A DNA stretch of 64,000 bases from Streptomyces sp. I05A-00742 (GCF_013055795.1 NZ_JABETO010000007.1:1-64000), one strand, 5' to 3'; shown: positions 51,031 to 61,146, counted from the first letter of the stretch. Numbers and translations: made by a program. The notes: generated by a model not told the origin, from the sequence alone.

Positions 51031-51919
51031 ATGGTCACATCACGCCATGAGGCGTCGCACCAAATCTTCCGGGAACGCCCGGAGTTGCTGGATCCGGTGT
51101 TCCAAATCTTCGGGGTGCCGTTGCCGGAACGGGCTGCCATCGAGGTCATCTCTCCGGACGCAACGGAGATCAGGCCCCTCGAACGGCGCGTGGACAGTCC
51201 TGCGCGTCAAACCGCCCAGCGGAATCGGCTTCCTGCTCGCCATCGAGTCGCAGGGGCGACGGGACGCGGACAAGGCGGTCAGCTGGGCCTACTACCTGGC
51301 CTTTTTGAAGGCGAAGTACAAGTGCCCGGCGCTGTTGCTCGTGGTCTGCCAGGACAAGGCGACAGCGGACTGGGCGACCGGGCCGTTCCGGTTGGGTGCC
51401 GGCGGCTGGACGGCGCTTTCGGTGCGTCCGATGGTGCTGGGGCCCGGCAACACCCCAAAGATCATCGACAAGGAGGAAGCCGCACAGAACCTGGCTCTGG
51501 CGACGTTCTCCGCCATGGCACACGGGCGCGACCCGGCTGTCGACGACATACTGGACGCACTGGCGCGGGCCCTGGGGACGGCGGACGAGGAAGACGTCGT
51601 GTTCTACGCGGAAATGCTGGAGAGCGGCCTGGGAGACACCCGGGCGGCGAAGACCTGGAGGAAGCTCGTGAAGATCCACACCTATTTCCCCGGCCGCGGG
51701 ACCCTCATCGAGGAGACGCTCGAACAGGGACGTGTCGAGGGACAGGCCAAGGAGCGCGCCGAGACGGTGCTGCGCATGCTGGAGCGTCGGGAAGTCGCCG
51801 TTCCGGACGAGGTGCGGGAGCGTGTTCTCGGCTGCTCCGACCTGGAGACGCTCGGCCGATGGCTCGATCGAGCCTTCACCGTCACCAACGCCGAGGACCT
51901 CTTCGAGGAAGAGCGCTGA
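51031..51919 (+). pseudogene. Frameshifted Rpn/PD-(D/E)XK-like gene
   Basis: A common Streptomyces family of about 300 residues is recognisable in two frames. The first gives TSRHEASHQIFRERPELLD and VISPDATEIRPLERRVD from ATG 51031. The second resumes at TVLRVKPPSGIGFLLAIESQ, with the nuclease-like Glu-x-Gln, and runs to LFEEER. A two-base loss in GACACAGTC to GACAGTC near 51194-51200 would explain the break. A sequencing error is possible. The family resembles recombination-promoting nuclease-like proteins. Confidence 0.65.
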
Positions 51920-51976
51920 AGCCGTACACACGCGACTGTGCCCCACAGTGGCGGACCACTGCGGGGCACGCGCGGG

Positions 51977-52159
51977 CTACCCGAACCGCCCTGCCTTGAT
52001 CCGGGACAGAAGCCCGTGAGTCACCCGGGGGCTGGTGTCGAGGACGACGTCGGCATCGTCGCTTTCCCGCACCAGCACAGCCCCCTGCCGCCGGGCGAGT
52101 TCCAAGCACTCGTTTTGTTCAGTGGAGAAGGATGATCTCTGCCAGGGCGTATCCGACAT
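51977..52159 (-). CDS. DUF397 protein
   Basis: A 60-residue DUF397 protein (WQRSSFSTEQNECLELARRQ, then AVLVRESDDADVVLDTSP). ATG 52159 has GGAGG five bases upstream; GTG 52165 overlaps that RBS. Unlike the copy at 49182 it has no adjacent XRE partner, so it may be an orphan or use the same regulator. Confidence 0.82.
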   Translation of the reverse strand: MSDTPWQRSSFSTEQNECLELARRQGAVLVRESDDADVVLDTSPRVTHGLLSRIKAGRFG

Positions 52160-52202
52160 GCTCACCTCCAGGTGTGTCTCCTGCTGGGCGGGGCGAAGGA
52201 GC

Positions 52203-54044
52203 CTACTTCACGACCGTGATCCGCTCCGCCTTCGGCGGATCCAGCGGCGCGTTCTTCGACGAGTGGGCGCTCAGGTACGCGAGGAAAACATCCAGGTCGG
52301 ACGCCCCGACCCGCTTGTTCTTCGCCTCCTTGAAGGTGGCGAAGCCGTCGCCGCCGCCCATCAGGAACTCGTTGGCCGCGACGCGGTACGTCTTCGCCGG
52401 GTCGATCGGCGTGCCGTTGAGCTTCACGGACGAGGTGACGATGCGGTCGGCGCCGCTCTTCGTCAGGTCCAGCGTGTACGTCAGCCCCTTGCTCACCTGA
52501 AGGATCTTCGGCTGGGGGCCGTTGACCGTGCCGCTGACCTGCTGCTGGAGGACGGAGATGAGCTGGGCGCCGGTGAGGTCGGCGGTCTGCATCATGTTGG
52601 TGAAGGGCTGGACGGTGAAGGCCTTGCCGTAGGTCACGACGCCGTCGCCCTCGGCGCCGGCGGCCTTGTAGGCGAGGTCGGAGCGGATGCCGCCGGGGTT
52701 CATGAAGGCGATCTGGGCGCCGCCCTTGTCGGCGGGGGCGAGGGCTTCGAGCTGGGAGTCGGCGATGACGTCGCCGAGGGGCTTCTCGTACGCGTCCGAG
52801 CCCCGGCCGTTGATGTCGGCGGAGATGTAGCCGACGGGGCGGTTGGCGATCGGCGCGGCGAGGGCGTTCCAGCGGGCGATGAGGGAGGTCATGTCCGCGG
52901 CCTTGGGCCGGTCGCGGTCGACCACGTGGTTGGTGGCGCGGGGGCGCGCGACGGGGGTGCGCACGATGTCGCGGGTGCGGCGGTCGTACGTGAGCTTGGT
53001 GTCGGTGTAGAGGCGGCCGAAGGAGGCGGCCGAGGTGACGGTGCGCGGGTTGCCCGCGGGGTCGGGGATGGTGCAGGCGTAGGCCTGGTGCGTGTGGCCG
53101 GTGACGAAGGCGTCGACCTTCGGCGTGACCTTCTTGGCGATGTCGACGATCGGGCCGGAGATGCCGGCGCCGGCGCCCGGGGTGTCGCAGTTGTCGTTGT
53201 ACGAACCCGATGCCGGCATGCCGCCCTCGTGGACGAGGGTGACGATCGCCTTGACGCCCTTGCGGTCGAGCTCCTTGGCGTACTTGTCGATGGTGGCGAC
53301 CTCGTCGGCGAACTTGAGGCCCTTGACGCCCTCCGCCGTGACGACGTCCGGCGTGCCCTTGAGGGTGAGGCCGATGATGCCGATCTTCACGCCCTTGTGC
53401 CGCCAGATCGTGTACGGCTTGAGGATGGGCCTGCCGGTCTTCTCGTCGGTGACGTTCGCGGCGAGGTAGGGGAAGTCGGCGCCCTTGAACGTCTTGCCCT
53501 TCTCGAAGCAGCCGTCCTTGGGGTGGCACCCGCCGCGCTGCATCCGCAGCAGTTCGGCCCGGCCCTCGTCGAACTCGTGGTTGCCGACCGAGGTGACGTC
53601 GAGCTTCAGCTTGTTGAGCGCCTCGATGGTCGGTTCGTCGTGGAAGAGGCCGGTCATCAGCGGGCTGGCGCCGATCATGTCGCCGGCCGCGGCGGTGATC
53701 GAGTACTCGTGGCCCTTGCGCGCGGTGCGCAGCGCGTCGGCCAGGTACTCCACGCCGCCCGCCGGTATGACCTTCTTCGTCCCGTCCTTCTGCGTCTCGG
53801 TCACCGTGCCGGACGAGCCCTGCGGCGGCTCCAGGTTGCCGTGCAGGTCGTTGAAGGACAGGAGCTGGACGTCCACCGTGCGGCCGTGGCGGTGGCCGTC
53901 GCCGCGGCCGTGGTCGCGGTCGCGGTCGTGGGAGGGCGCCGCTCCGGCCGGAGCGGCGGCGAGGACACCGGCGGTGGCGGCGAGGACGGCGGCGCCGGCC
54001 GTCAGTCGTCTCGCGAGGCGCTTCCGTGGTGGCGTCGCGTGCAT
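52203..54044 (-). CDS. Secreted bifunctional 5'-nucleotidase/metallophosphatase
   Basis: A 613-residue UshA-like enzyme. A Sec signal peptide is seen (RKRLARRLTAGAAVLAATAG), then a short His/Asp/Gly-rich linker (DRDRDHGRGDGHRHG). The metallophosphatase domain has LLSFNDLHGNLEP, TSVGNHEFDEG and VTGHTHQAYA. The C-terminal 5'-nucleotidase domain (about 370-600) has MNPGGIRSDLAY and GGGDGFATF. It hydrolyses nucleotides or UDP-sugars outside the cell, releasing phosphate. No sortase or lipid anchor was seen. It is a single gene. Confidence 0.92.
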   Translation of the reverse strand: MHATPPRKRLARRLTAGAAVLAATAGVLAAAPAGAAPSHDRDRDHGRGDGHRHGRTVDVQLLSFNDLHGNLEPPQGSSGTVTETQKDGTKKVIPAGGVEYLADALRTARKGHEYSITAAAGDMIGASPLMTGLFHDEPTIEALNKLKLDVTSVGNHEFDEGRAELLRMQRGGCHPKDGCFEKGKTFKGADFPYLAANVTDEKTGRPILKPYTIWRHKGVKIGIIGLTLKGTPDVVTAEGVKGLKFADEVATIDKYAKELDRKGVKAIVTLVHEGGMPASGSYNDNCDTPGAGAGISGPIVDIAKKVTPKVDAFVTGHTHQAYACTIPDPAGNPRTVTSAASFGRLYTDTKLTYDRRTRDIVRTPVARPRATNHVVDRDRPKAADMTSLIARWNALAAPIANRPVGYISADINGRGSDAYEKPLGDVIADSQLEALAPADKGGAQIAFMNPGGIRSDLAYKAAGAEGDGVVTYGKAFTVQPFTNMMQTADLTGAQLISVLQQQVSGTVNGPQPKILQVSKGLTYTLDLTKSGADRIVTSSVKLNGTPIDPAKTYRVAANEFLMGGGDGFATFKEAKNKRVGASDLDVFLAYLSAHSSKNAPLDPPKAERITVVK

Positions 54045-54278
54045 GTGTTCCCCTTTGTGCGGGTTTGGCAGTGCCAGGTGATGCGGTCTGCGGCAGCCTA
54101 CGGTCAACGCGCGTAGCGCGCAGGAGGGTTGAGGTGACGAATTGGTAGCGCTTGGGCGCTCCGTCCCCCCGCGAGTACCGCCTGCGGGCACCCCTTACGG
54201 ACACCCCCGCGGGCAACGAAAAGGTCACGTCGCTTGACCGAATCCGCCCCCTGTGGCTTATTGGGCGCCAGCACCACT

Positions 54279-54295
54279 AAGGCAAGGCTTCCCTT
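54279..54295. promoter_or_regulatory. AAGGNAAGNCTTNCCTT dyad
   Basis: A 17-bp imperfect dyad (14 of 17 symmetrical) lies 51 bp before the GTG start of the membrane protein at 54346, downstream of a TTGACC-N17-CTTATT promoter-like pair (54234-54262). It partly resembles DmdR iron boxes (about 12 of 19 positions). Confidence 0.3.
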
Positions 54296-54345
54296 CCCTT
54301 GGGCGTCCCTGCCGCAGCACCACCCACACCCCTGAGGAATCCACC

Positions 54346-54897
54346 GTGTCCGCCCCGGCCGGCCCCGCACCCCTCGTCACCCGGCCCGTCCTCCACACCG
54401 CCGCCGCCGCGGGCCTCTGCGCCCTCTGGGCGGCGGCGGTCTGGACCGCCGTCCACCTGCGGGCCGACCCGCACCTCCATGACGTCGCGCTCTTCGTCCA
54501 CCTCGCCTCGCTGCTCGTCGGCTTCGGCGCCGTGCTCACCGTCGACTGGCTGGGCCTGCTGTGGCTGACGGGACGCAGGGAGCTGCCCGAGGTCCTGCGG
54601 ACGGCGGGCGCGGTCCACCTGCCCGTCTGGCTGGGCCTGGCCGGGCTCGTCGGGACCGGCGTCCTGCTCCACCCCGACCCCGGCTCCCCGCTCACCCGCG
54701 TCAAGCTCGGCCTCGTCCTCCTCGTCGCCCTCAACGGCCTGCACGCCCGGACCCTCCAGCCGCGCATGGAGGCCGTCGCCGCCGGACGGACGCCCGCCTC
54801 CCGCGCCCTGACCGTCCGCTGCGCCGTCACCGTCCTCCTCTCGCAACTCGGCTGGTGGGGCGCCACCGTCATCGGCTTCCTCAACAGCAGGCGCTGA
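54346..54897 (+). CDS. Four-TM membrane protein, CopD-like
   Basis: A 183-residue membrane protein from GTG 54346, with GAGGA upstream. It has four or five hydrophobic helices: HTAAAAGLCALWAAAVWTAV, then HLASLLVGFGAVLTVDWLGL, HLPVWLGLAGLVGTGVLL and VTVLLSQLGWWGATVIGFL. Conserved His and an Asp in the helices resemble CopD/DUF2214-type membrane proteins. The function is unknown. It is divergent from the 5'-nucleotidase. Confidence 0.7.
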   Translation: MSAPAGPAPLVTRPVLHTAAAAGLCALWAAAVWTAVHLRADPHLHDVALFVHLASLLVGFGAVLTVDWLGLLWLTGRRELPEVLRTAGAVHLPVWLGLAGLVGTGVLLHPDPGSPLTRVKLGLVLLVALNGLHARTLQPRMEAVAAGRTPASRALTVRCAVTVLLSQLGWWGATVIGFLNSRR

Positions 54898-54979
54898 GTC
54901 GGAGACCAGGCGAACCCCCCAAGACGGCAGACGCGGCGCTGGTCCGAACCCCGTCCGGGCCGCGGCATAGGCTCGACCC

Positions 54980-55936
54980 ATGACTGACGAGTTGAACGAC
55001 GCGAGCGGACGGCGACGGATCGAGGTGCTGGACGAGCCGGCGCCCGAGCACGTGCGGGACGTGCTGCGGCTGATCGCGGAGGCCGCGGCGGTCGACGGCC
55101 AGCAGGCCGTCTCCGAGCAGGGCCGCCTCCAGCTCAAGGGGCGCCGCCCGGGCGTACGGCACCTGCTCCTGCACGAACAGGGCGGAGAGGGTGGAGAGGG
55201 CGAGGCGGGCGGCGGGGACGTCCTCGTCGGATACGCGCAGCTGGAGGACACCGACCCCGTCGAGGCCCCGGCCGGCGAGCTCGTCGTGCACCCCGCGCAC
55301 CGCGGCCGCGGCCACGGCCGGGCGCTGGGCAGCGCGTTGTTGCAGGAGTCCGGCAAGCGGCTGCGGGTCTGGGCGCACGGCGGCCACCCGGCCGCGCGCC
55401 ACCTCGCCCAGGTGCTGGGGATGAGCCTGTTCCGCGAGCTGCGGCAGATGCGCCGCCCGCTGGAGGGCCTGGAGCTCGCCGAGCCCGTCCTCCCCGAGGG
55501 CGTGACCGTACGGACCTTCCGGCCCGGCGCCGACGACGCGGCGTGGCTCGCCACCAACGCCGAGGCGTTCGCGCACCACCCGGAACAGGGCTCGCTCACC
55601 CAGCGCGACCTGGACGACCGCAAGGCCGAGAGCTGGTTCGACCCCGAGGGCTTCTTCCTCGCCGAACGGGACGGGGAGATCGTCGGCTTCCACTGGACGA
55701 AGGTCCACGCGGCCGAACGCCTCGGCGAGGTGTACGTGGTCGGCGTCCGCCCCGGCGCGCAGGGCGGCGGGCTCGGCAAGGCGCTGACGACCATCGGCCT
55801 CCGCCACCTCGCGGCGTCGGGCCTGCCGACGGCCATGCTCTACGTGGACGCGGACAACGTCCCGGCGGTGACGGTCTACGAACGCCTGGGCTTCACGATC
55901 CACGAGACGGACCTGATGTACCGCACGGAGAGCTGA
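54980..55936 (+). CDS. mshD: Mycothiol synthase
   Basis: A 318-residue tandem GNAT protein. The N-terminal RIEVLDEPAPEHVRDVLRLI and the C-terminal domain VYVVGVRPGAQGGGLGKAL, then YVDADNVPAVTVYERLGF, match MshD. It acetylates Cys-GlcN-Ins to give mycothiol, the main low-molecular-weight thiol in actinobacteria. The N-terminal GNAT domain binds acetyl-CoA but is not catalytic. A Gly/Glu insertion (EQGGEGGEGEAGGGD) near residue 75 lengthens it slightly. The start of mshA is about 8 kb to the right. Confidence 0.92.
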   Translation: MTDELNDASGRRRIEVLDEPAPEHVRDVLRLIAEAAAVDGQQAVSEQGRLQLKGRRPGVRHLLLHEQGGEGGEGEAGGGDVLVGYAQLEDTDPVEAPAGELVVHPAHRGRGHGRALGSALLQESGKRLRVWAHGGHPAARHLAQVLGMSLFRELRQMRRPLEGLELAEPVLPEGVTVRTFRPGADDAAWLATNAEAFAHHPEQGSLTQRDLDDRKAESWFDPEGFFLAERDGEIVGFHWTKVHAAERLGEVYVVGVRPGAQGGGLGKALTTIGLRHLAASGLPTAMLYVDADNVPAVTVYERLGFTIHETDLMYRTES

Positions 55937-56026
55937 CCCCCGCAGCCACTGAAGGCCCCCGCCCGCAAACCGGCAACCCGGCAACCCAAGGTTGACAACG
56001 GGCGGGGTATCCGAGCACCCTGCTTC

Positions 56027-56042
56027 CACTAATCAATTAGTG
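56027..56042. promoter_or_regulatory. CACTAAT-CA-ATTAGTG operator
   Basis: A perfect 7-2-7 AT-rich palindrome lies 20 bp before the YtrA-type regulator gene. A TTGACA at 55992-55997 may be part of its promoter. It is the likely autoregulatory operator. Confidence 0.7.
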
Positions 56043-56062
56043 AAAGCAGGGGAGATGATGGC

Positions 56063-56512
56063 GTGGTCGAGTTCCGCATCGACCGCCGCAGCGGTGTCGC
56101 CACGTACCTCCAGATCGCCCAGCAGGTCGAACAGGCCCTGCGCCTCGGTCTGCTGATGCCCGGCGACCAGCTGCCCACCGCCCGTGAGGTCGTCGCGGCC
56201 ACCGCCATCAACCCCAACACCGTCCTGAAGGCCTACCGCGAGCTCGACCGCGCGGGCCTGGTCGAGGCGCGCCCCGGAATGGGGACGTTCGTCCGGCGCT
56301 CCCTGGCGAGGCCCGGCGCCGCCGCCGACTCGCCGCTCCGGGCCGAACTGGCCGCCTGGGCGGACCGCGCCCGCGCGGCCGGGCTCGACCGGGGCGATGT
56401 CACCGCGCTGGTGACGTCCGTCGTGGACGAGGCCTACGGCTGCCGGACCCCCGGCGCCCAAGGCGGTAGCGGCGGGAACCCGACAGGACACGCGGACGAG
56501 GGGACCGGATGA
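56063..56512 (+). CDS. GntR-family regulator, YtrA subfamily
   Basis: A 149-residue regulator from GTG 56063. The winged helix is SGVATYLQIAQQVEQALRLG, then LPTAREVVAATAINPNTVLK, with a short C-terminal dimerisation helix as in YtrA. Its stop overlaps the ABC ATPase start in ATGA. It probably represses this ABC operon, which such regulators release under cell-wall antibiotic stress. Confidence 0.9.
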   Translation: MVEFRIDRRSGVATYLQIAQQVEQALRLGLLMPGDQLPTAREVVAATAINPNTVLKAYRELDRAGLVEARPGMGTFVRRSLARPGAAADSPLRAELAAWADRARAAGLDRGDVTALVTSVVDEAYGCRTPGAQGGSGGNPTGHADEGTG

Positions 56513-57444
56513 CCGACCTGACCTACCTCCCCGGCGGGACCGCGATCGAAGCGGTCGGGCTGGGCGTGCGGCACGGACGCGCCCGGGTGCTGAGCGACTG
56601 CTCGTTCCGGGTGCCGACGGGCCGGGTCTGCGCGCTCGTCGGACCCAACGGGGCCGGCAAGTCCACCCTGCTGTCCGCCGTGGCGGGGCTGCGGCGGCCG
56701 CACAGCGGCTCGCTTGAAGTGCTGGGCGGGCCCGCGGGCGGTTCGGACGCCCGGCCGCGGGTGGCCTATCTGGCCCAGGAGAAGCCGCTCTACCCGCAGT
56801 TCACCATCGCCGACACCCTGCGCATGGGCCGTGAGCTCAACCCCGGGCGCTGGGACCAGGCGGCGGCGGAACGGCTGGTGCGGGAGGGGAACCTGTCGCC
56901 GCACGCGCGCGTCGGTGCGCTCTCCGGCGGCCAGCGCACCCGCGTCGCGCTGGCCCTGGCCTTCGGCAAGCGCCCCGAACTGCTGCTCCTGGACGAGCCG
57001 ATGGGCGATCTCGACCCGCTGGTGCGGCACGAGATGACGGCCGCCCTGATGACCGAGGCCGCCGAGAACGCCACCACCATCGTGCTGGCCTCCCACGTCC
57101 TCTCCGAACTCGACGGCGTCTGCGACTACCTGCTGCTCCTGGGCGACGGCCGGATACGGCTCGCGGGCGAGGTCGAGGACCTGATCGGCGCGCACCGCGT
57201 CGTCGTCGGCCGGCACGAGGAGCCGGGGACGCCCCGGGCGTTCGCCCTGCACACGGTCGTCTCCTCGCGGACGACGGGCCGTCAGCTCACCGCCGTGCTC
57301 CGGCCCGAGGGGCCGATCGCCGGGGACTGGGAGATGTCGGAACCGACCCTGGAGGACCTGCTCCTGGCCCACCTCCGGGCCCCCGGGGTGCCGCCGCTGC
57401 TCACCCCGAGCGCCGAACCCCGGTCCGGGAGGGCCGCCGCGTGA
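56509..57444 (+). CDS. ABC transporter ATP-binding protein
   Basis: A 311-residue ATPase. Walker A is GPNGAGKST, the Q-loop VAYLAQEKPLYPQFT, the signature LSGGQRTRVALALAF and Walker B LLLLDEPMGDLDP, with H-loop LASHVLSELD. A C-terminal extension of about 90 residues follows. The gene overlaps its neighbours by ATGA and GTGA and works with the permease downstream as a YtrB/C-like exporter or sensor unit. Confidence 0.92.
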   Translation: MTDLTYLPGGTAIEAVGLGVRHGRARVLSDCSFRVPTGRVCALVGPNGAGKSTLLSAVAGLRRPHSGSLEVLGGPAGGSDARPRVAYLAQEKPLYPQFTIADTLRMGRELNPGRWDQAAAERLVREGNLSPHARVGALSGGQRTRVALALAFGKRPELLLLDEPMGDLDPLVRHEMTAALMTEAAENATTIVLASHVLSELDGVCDYLLLLGDGRIRLAGEVEDLIGAHRVVVGRHEEPGTPRAFALHTVVSSRTTGRQLTAVLRPEGPIAGDWEMSEPTLEDLLLAHLRAPGVPPLLTPSAEPRSGRAAA

Positions 57445-58442
57445 CGTCCACTTCAACACCCGCTCCGCCCGTCCCCGTCGCCCGGCGCTCCCTCCGGCCG
57501 CGCGGTATCGCCTGGCTCGTCCTGCGCCAGCACCGGGCCACCTTCATCGTCCTGGCGCTGCTCCTGGTGGTGGACCTGGGGCAACTCCTGGTGCTGCGCT
57601 GGCTGTTGGCCCACGAAGCCGACTCCCAGGGCCTCGCCCGGCTCTGCGCCGACATCGGTCCGGAATGCGTGGACCAGTGGTCGTCCATCGGTGACTTCCG
57701 CTCCACGTACGGCGACGCCCTGCACTTCAACGGCCTGGTGGTGCAGTACGTGCCGCTGCTGGCCGGGCTGTTCACCGCCGGGCCGATGGTCGCGCGCGAG
57801 CTGGAGAACGGGACGTGGAAGCTGGCGTGGACGCAGTCCGTGTCGCCGGTCCGCTGGCTCGCGGCCAAACTGGCCGTGCCCGCGGTGCTGGTGCTGACCG
57901 GGGTGTCCCTGCTGTCGGCGGTCTACACATGGTGCTGGGCGGCCGTACCGCCCGAAGTGCTGCCGGGCCAGCGCTGGTACGACTCGTTCGGCATGCTCGG
58001 CCCGATGCCGGTGGCCGACGCCCTGCTCGGGGTGGCGCTCGGAGCGCTCGCGGCGCTGCTGACCCGGCGCACGGTGGCGGCGATGGTGCTCACCCTTGTG
58101 GGCTATGGGCTGGTCCGGTCGGCGCTGGGCCTCGTCCGCCCCTACCTGCTGCCCCGCACCCGGCTGACCTCGCTGGACATGCCCGCCTGGTCCACCGACG
58201 GCTGGGTCGTCGACCGCGGCATGCTCACTCGTTCGGGTGAACGCGTGTGGGGCGACTCGTGCGACGTCGGCGTCTCGCCGGACCGGTGCCTCGCCCAGCA
58301 CGGCGCCGACCGCTGGTATCTCGACTACCACCCCACGGCGCACCACTGGCCGCTGGCGTGGATGGAGGCGGGCCTGCTGGCCGTCCTCGCCGCGCTCGCC
58401 GCCTGGGCGGCGGTGCGCTGGCTGCGGCGGGGCCGGCCCTGA
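57441..58442 (+). CDS. ABC transporter permease
   Basis: A 333-residue membrane protein with about six TM helices: IVLALLLVVDLGQLLVLRWL first, then a large extracellular loop and GLVVQYVPLLAGLFTAGPMV. An ABC2-type GPMVARELENGTWKLAWTQS segment couples to the ATPase. It ends with a TM helix and a basic tail. The large loop contains paired Cys (DSCDVGVSPDRC). It is the last gene of the YtrA-type operon. The substrate is unknown. Confidence 0.85.
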   Translation: MTSTSTPAPPVPVARRSLRPRGIAWLVLRQHRATFIVLALLLVVDLGQLLVLRWLLAHEADSQGLARLCADIGPECVDQWSSIGDFRSTYGDALHFNGLVVQYVPLLAGLFTAGPMVARELENGTWKLAWTQSVSPVRWLAAKLAVPAVLVLTGVSLLSAVYTWCWAAVPPEVLPGQRWYDSFGMLGPMPVADALLGVALGALAALLTRRTVAAMVLTLVGYGLVRSALGLVRPYLLPRTRLTSLDMPAWSTDGWVVDRGMLTRSGERVWGDSCDVGVSPDRCLAQHGADRWYLDYHPTAHHWPLAWMEAGLLAVLAALAAWAAVRWLRRGRP

Positions 58443-58665
58443 GGCCGACGGCCTGTTGTCACCCCACGTGACGGCCGGAAGCCCTCCGTCGCCCGCGGGA
58501 GGCTCCCGGGTTTCCCGCACGCCATGTGGGCGTTACCCGTGATTCAACCGCGGTTGCCAGTCTTGCGGGATGCAGCCGTTCGCCCCCCACGCACGACAAC
58601 GCAGGCCACGCGCCGCCGCGGTCTCCGCCGTGCCCGCCCTCCCGGGTGAGCGGAACAATGAAGGT

Positions 58666-61146
58666 ATGGCAGACCCTCCGGCGTTCTCGCGCCCCCGGGA
58701 AGAGGACCGGCCGCACGGTGACCGGGCCGGGGACCCGCCGCCCGTGAGCTTCCTGGCCGCGCACCGGCCCGGCCCGGACCGCTCCCCGGCCCTCGCCCCG
58801 TACGTCCCCGAGCTGGAGCCCGACCTGGACGCCGACCTCGACGACTACGCCGAGGACGACTCCGGCGAAGGCGACTACAGCGAGGACGGCTATGGCGAGG
58901 ACGGCTACGGCGGGGGAGGTTACGGCGAGGGCGACTACGGCGGAGCCGATTACGGCGCCCGCGCCCCCGCCCGCGAGCCCGCCCGCCACCGGCAGGCGCC
59001 GAGCACGGCGGACCGCGGGATCGACTACACGGACGGGTACGACGACGGCGAGGAGGACCCCGCCCGGGACGGCGAACCGCTGCCCGAGGGCCGTTTCCTG
59101 GACCGCGAGCGCAGCTGGCTGGCGTTCAACGAGCGGGTGCTGGAGCTGGCCGAGGACCCGGCCACCCCGCTCCTGGAGCGCGCCAACTTCCTGGCGATCT
59201 TCGCGAGCAACCTCGACGAGTTCTTCATGGTCCGCGTCGCCGGCCTCAAGCGCCGCATCGCCACCGGCGTCGCCACCCGCTCCGCGTCCGGCCTCCAGCC
59301 CCGCGAGGTGCTGGAGCTGATCTGGACCCGCTCCCGGGAGCTCATGGCCCGGCACGCCGCCTGCTACCAGCAGGACGTGGCCCCCGACCTGGCCGAGCGG
59401 GGCATCCACCTGATCCGCTGGCCGGAGCTCACGGAGAAGGAGCAGTCCCGCCTCTTCACCCTCTTCCGCCAGCAGATCTTCCCCGTCCTCACCCCGCTCG
59501 CCGTCGACCCGGCGCACCCCTTCCCGTATATCTCCGGGCTGTCGCTCAACCTCGCCGTGGTCGTCCGCAACCCGGTCAGCGGGCACGAGCACTTCGCGCG
59601 CGTGAAGGTCCCGCCGCTGCTCTCGCGGTTCCTGGAGGCGTCGCCGCAGCGGTACGTGCCGCTGGAGGACGTGATCGCCGCGCACCTGGAGGAGCTGTTC
59701 CCCGGCATGGAGGTGCTGGGGCACCACATGTTCCGGGTGACGCGCAACGAGGACCTGGAGGTCGAGGAGGACGACGCGGAGAACCTGCTCCAGGCGCTGG
59801 AGAAGGAGCTCATGCGGCGCCGCTTCGGCCCGCCCGTGCGGCTGGAGGTCGAGGAGTCCATCGACCCGTACGTCCTCGACCTGCTGGTCCGCGAGTTGAA
59901 GATCTCCGACGCGGAGGTCTACCCACTGCCGGGCCCGCTCGACCTCACCGCGCTGTTCCACATCGCGGCCCTCGACCGGCCCGAGCTCAAGTACCCCAAG
60001 TTCGTGGCGGGTACGCACCGCGATCTGGCCGAGGTGGAGTCCGCCTCCGCACCGGACGTCTTCGCCGCCCTCCGCGAACGGGACGTGCTGCTCCACCACC
60101 CGTACGACTCGTTCTCCACCTCCGTCCAGTCCTTCCTCGAACAGGCCGCCGCCGACCCGGACGTCCTCGCCATCAAGCAGACGCTCTACCGCACGTCCGG
60201 CGACTCCCCGATCGTCGACGCGCTCATAGACGCGGCGGAGTCCGGCAAACAGGTCCTCGTCCTCGTCGAGATCAAGGCCCGTTTCGACGAGCAGGCGAAC
60301 ATCATCTGGGCGCGCAAGCTGGAGGAGGCCGGCTGCCACGTCGTCTACGGACTCGTCGGGCTGAAGACCCACTGCAAGCTGTCCCTGGTCGTGCGGCAGG
60401 AGGGCGACACCCTGCGCCGCTACTCCCACGTCGGAACCGGCAACTACCACCCCAAGACCGCCCGCCTCTACGAGGACCTGGGCCTGCTCACCGCCGACCC
60501 GCAGGTGGGCGCCGACCTGTCCGACCTCTTCAACCGGCTGTCCGGCTACTCGCGCCGCGAGACCTACCGGCGGCTGCTCGTCGCCCCGCGGTCGCTGCGC
60601 GACGGCCTGGTCTCGCGCATCGCGCGCGAGGTGGCCCACCGCAGGGACGGCCGCCCCGCGTCCATCCGGATCAAGGTCAACGCGATGGTGGACGAGGCGG
60701 TCGTCGACGCCCTCTACCGCGCCTCGCGCGCCGGTGTCCCGGTGGACGTATGGGTGCGTGGCATCTGCGCCCTGCGTCCGGGGGTGGCCGGGCTGTCGGA
60801 GAACATCCGGGTGCGCAGCGTCCTCGGACGGTTCCTGGAACACTCCCGCGTCTTCGCCTTCGCGAACGGTGGGGAGCCCGAAGTGTGGCTCGGCAGCGCC
60901 GACATGATGCACCGCAACCTCGACCGGCGCATCGAGACGCTCGTCCGCGTCACCGACCCCGCGCACCGCGCCGCGCTCAGCCGGCTGCTGGAGCTCGGGA
61001 TGTCCGACCGCACGGCCTCCTGGCACCTCGGCCCGGACGGCGGCTGGACCCGGCAGGCGACCGACGCCGACGGCCGGCCGCTGCGCAATGTGCAGGAAAT
61101 CCTCATCGACGCCCGGAGGCGCCGGCGTGGCTCAGCGACCCCGTGA
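58666..61146 (+). CDS. ppk: Polyphosphate kinase with low-complexity extension
   Basis: An 826-residue PPK1. The first ~140 residues are disordered and rich in Asp, Glu, Gly and Tyr (repeats like [14 protein letters not shown]). The N domain then starts at [19 protein letters not shown]. Catalytic histidines are His569 ([10 protein letters not shown], the phosphorylated one) and His749 ([12 protein letters not shown]). It makes polyphosphate from ATP reversibly. It heads a group with a CHAD protein and a Nudix hydrolase. No convincing PHO box was found upstream. Confidence 0.92.
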   Translation: MADPPAFSRPREEDRPHGDRAGDPPPVSFLAAHRPGPDRSPALAPYVPELEPDLDADLDDYAEDDSGEGDYSEDGYGEDGYGGGGYGEGDYGGADYGARAPAREPARHRQAPSTADRGIDYTDGYDDGEEDPARDGEPLPEGRFLDRERSWLAFNERVLELAEDPATPLLERANFLAIFASNLDEFFMVRVAGLKRRIATGVATRSASGLQPREVLELIWTRSRELMARHAACYQQDVAPDLAERGIHLIRWPELTEKEQSRLFTLFRQQIFPVLTPLAVDPAHPFPYISGLSLNLAVVVRNPVSGHEHFARVKVPPLLSRFLEASPQRYVPLEDVIAAHLEELFPGMEVLGHHMFRVTRNEDLEVEEDDAENLLQALEKELMRRRFGPPVRLEVEESIDPYVLDLLVRELKISDAEVYPLPGPLDLTALFHIAALDRPELKYPKFVAGTHRDLAEVESASAPDVFAALRERDVLLHHPYDSFSTSVQSFLEQAAADPDVLAIKQTLYRTSGDSPIVDALIDAAESGKQVLVLVEIKARFDEQANIIWARKLEEAGCHVVYGLVGLKTHCKLSLVVRQEGDTLRRYSHVGTGNYHPKTARLYEDLGLLTADPQVGADLSDLFNRLSGYSRRETYRRLLVAPRSLRDGLVSRIAREVAHRRDGRPASIRIKVNAMVDEAVVDALYRASRAGVPVDVWVRGICALRPGVAGLSENIRVRSVLGRFLEHSRVFAFANGGEPEVWLGSADMMHRNLDRRIETLVRVTDPAHRAALSRLLELGMSDRTASWHLGPDGGWTRQATDADGRPLRNVQEILIDARRRRRGSATP

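Noticed and set aside
58532..58563. PHO box upstream of ppk
   Set aside because: Weak TTAC/TTCA direct repeats occur, but they match the PhoP unit poorly and no clear pair of 11-bp repeats is present.
58459..61026. 855-codon open frame antisense to ppk
   Set aside because: Shadow of a strongly conserved enzyme gene; no recognisable domain.
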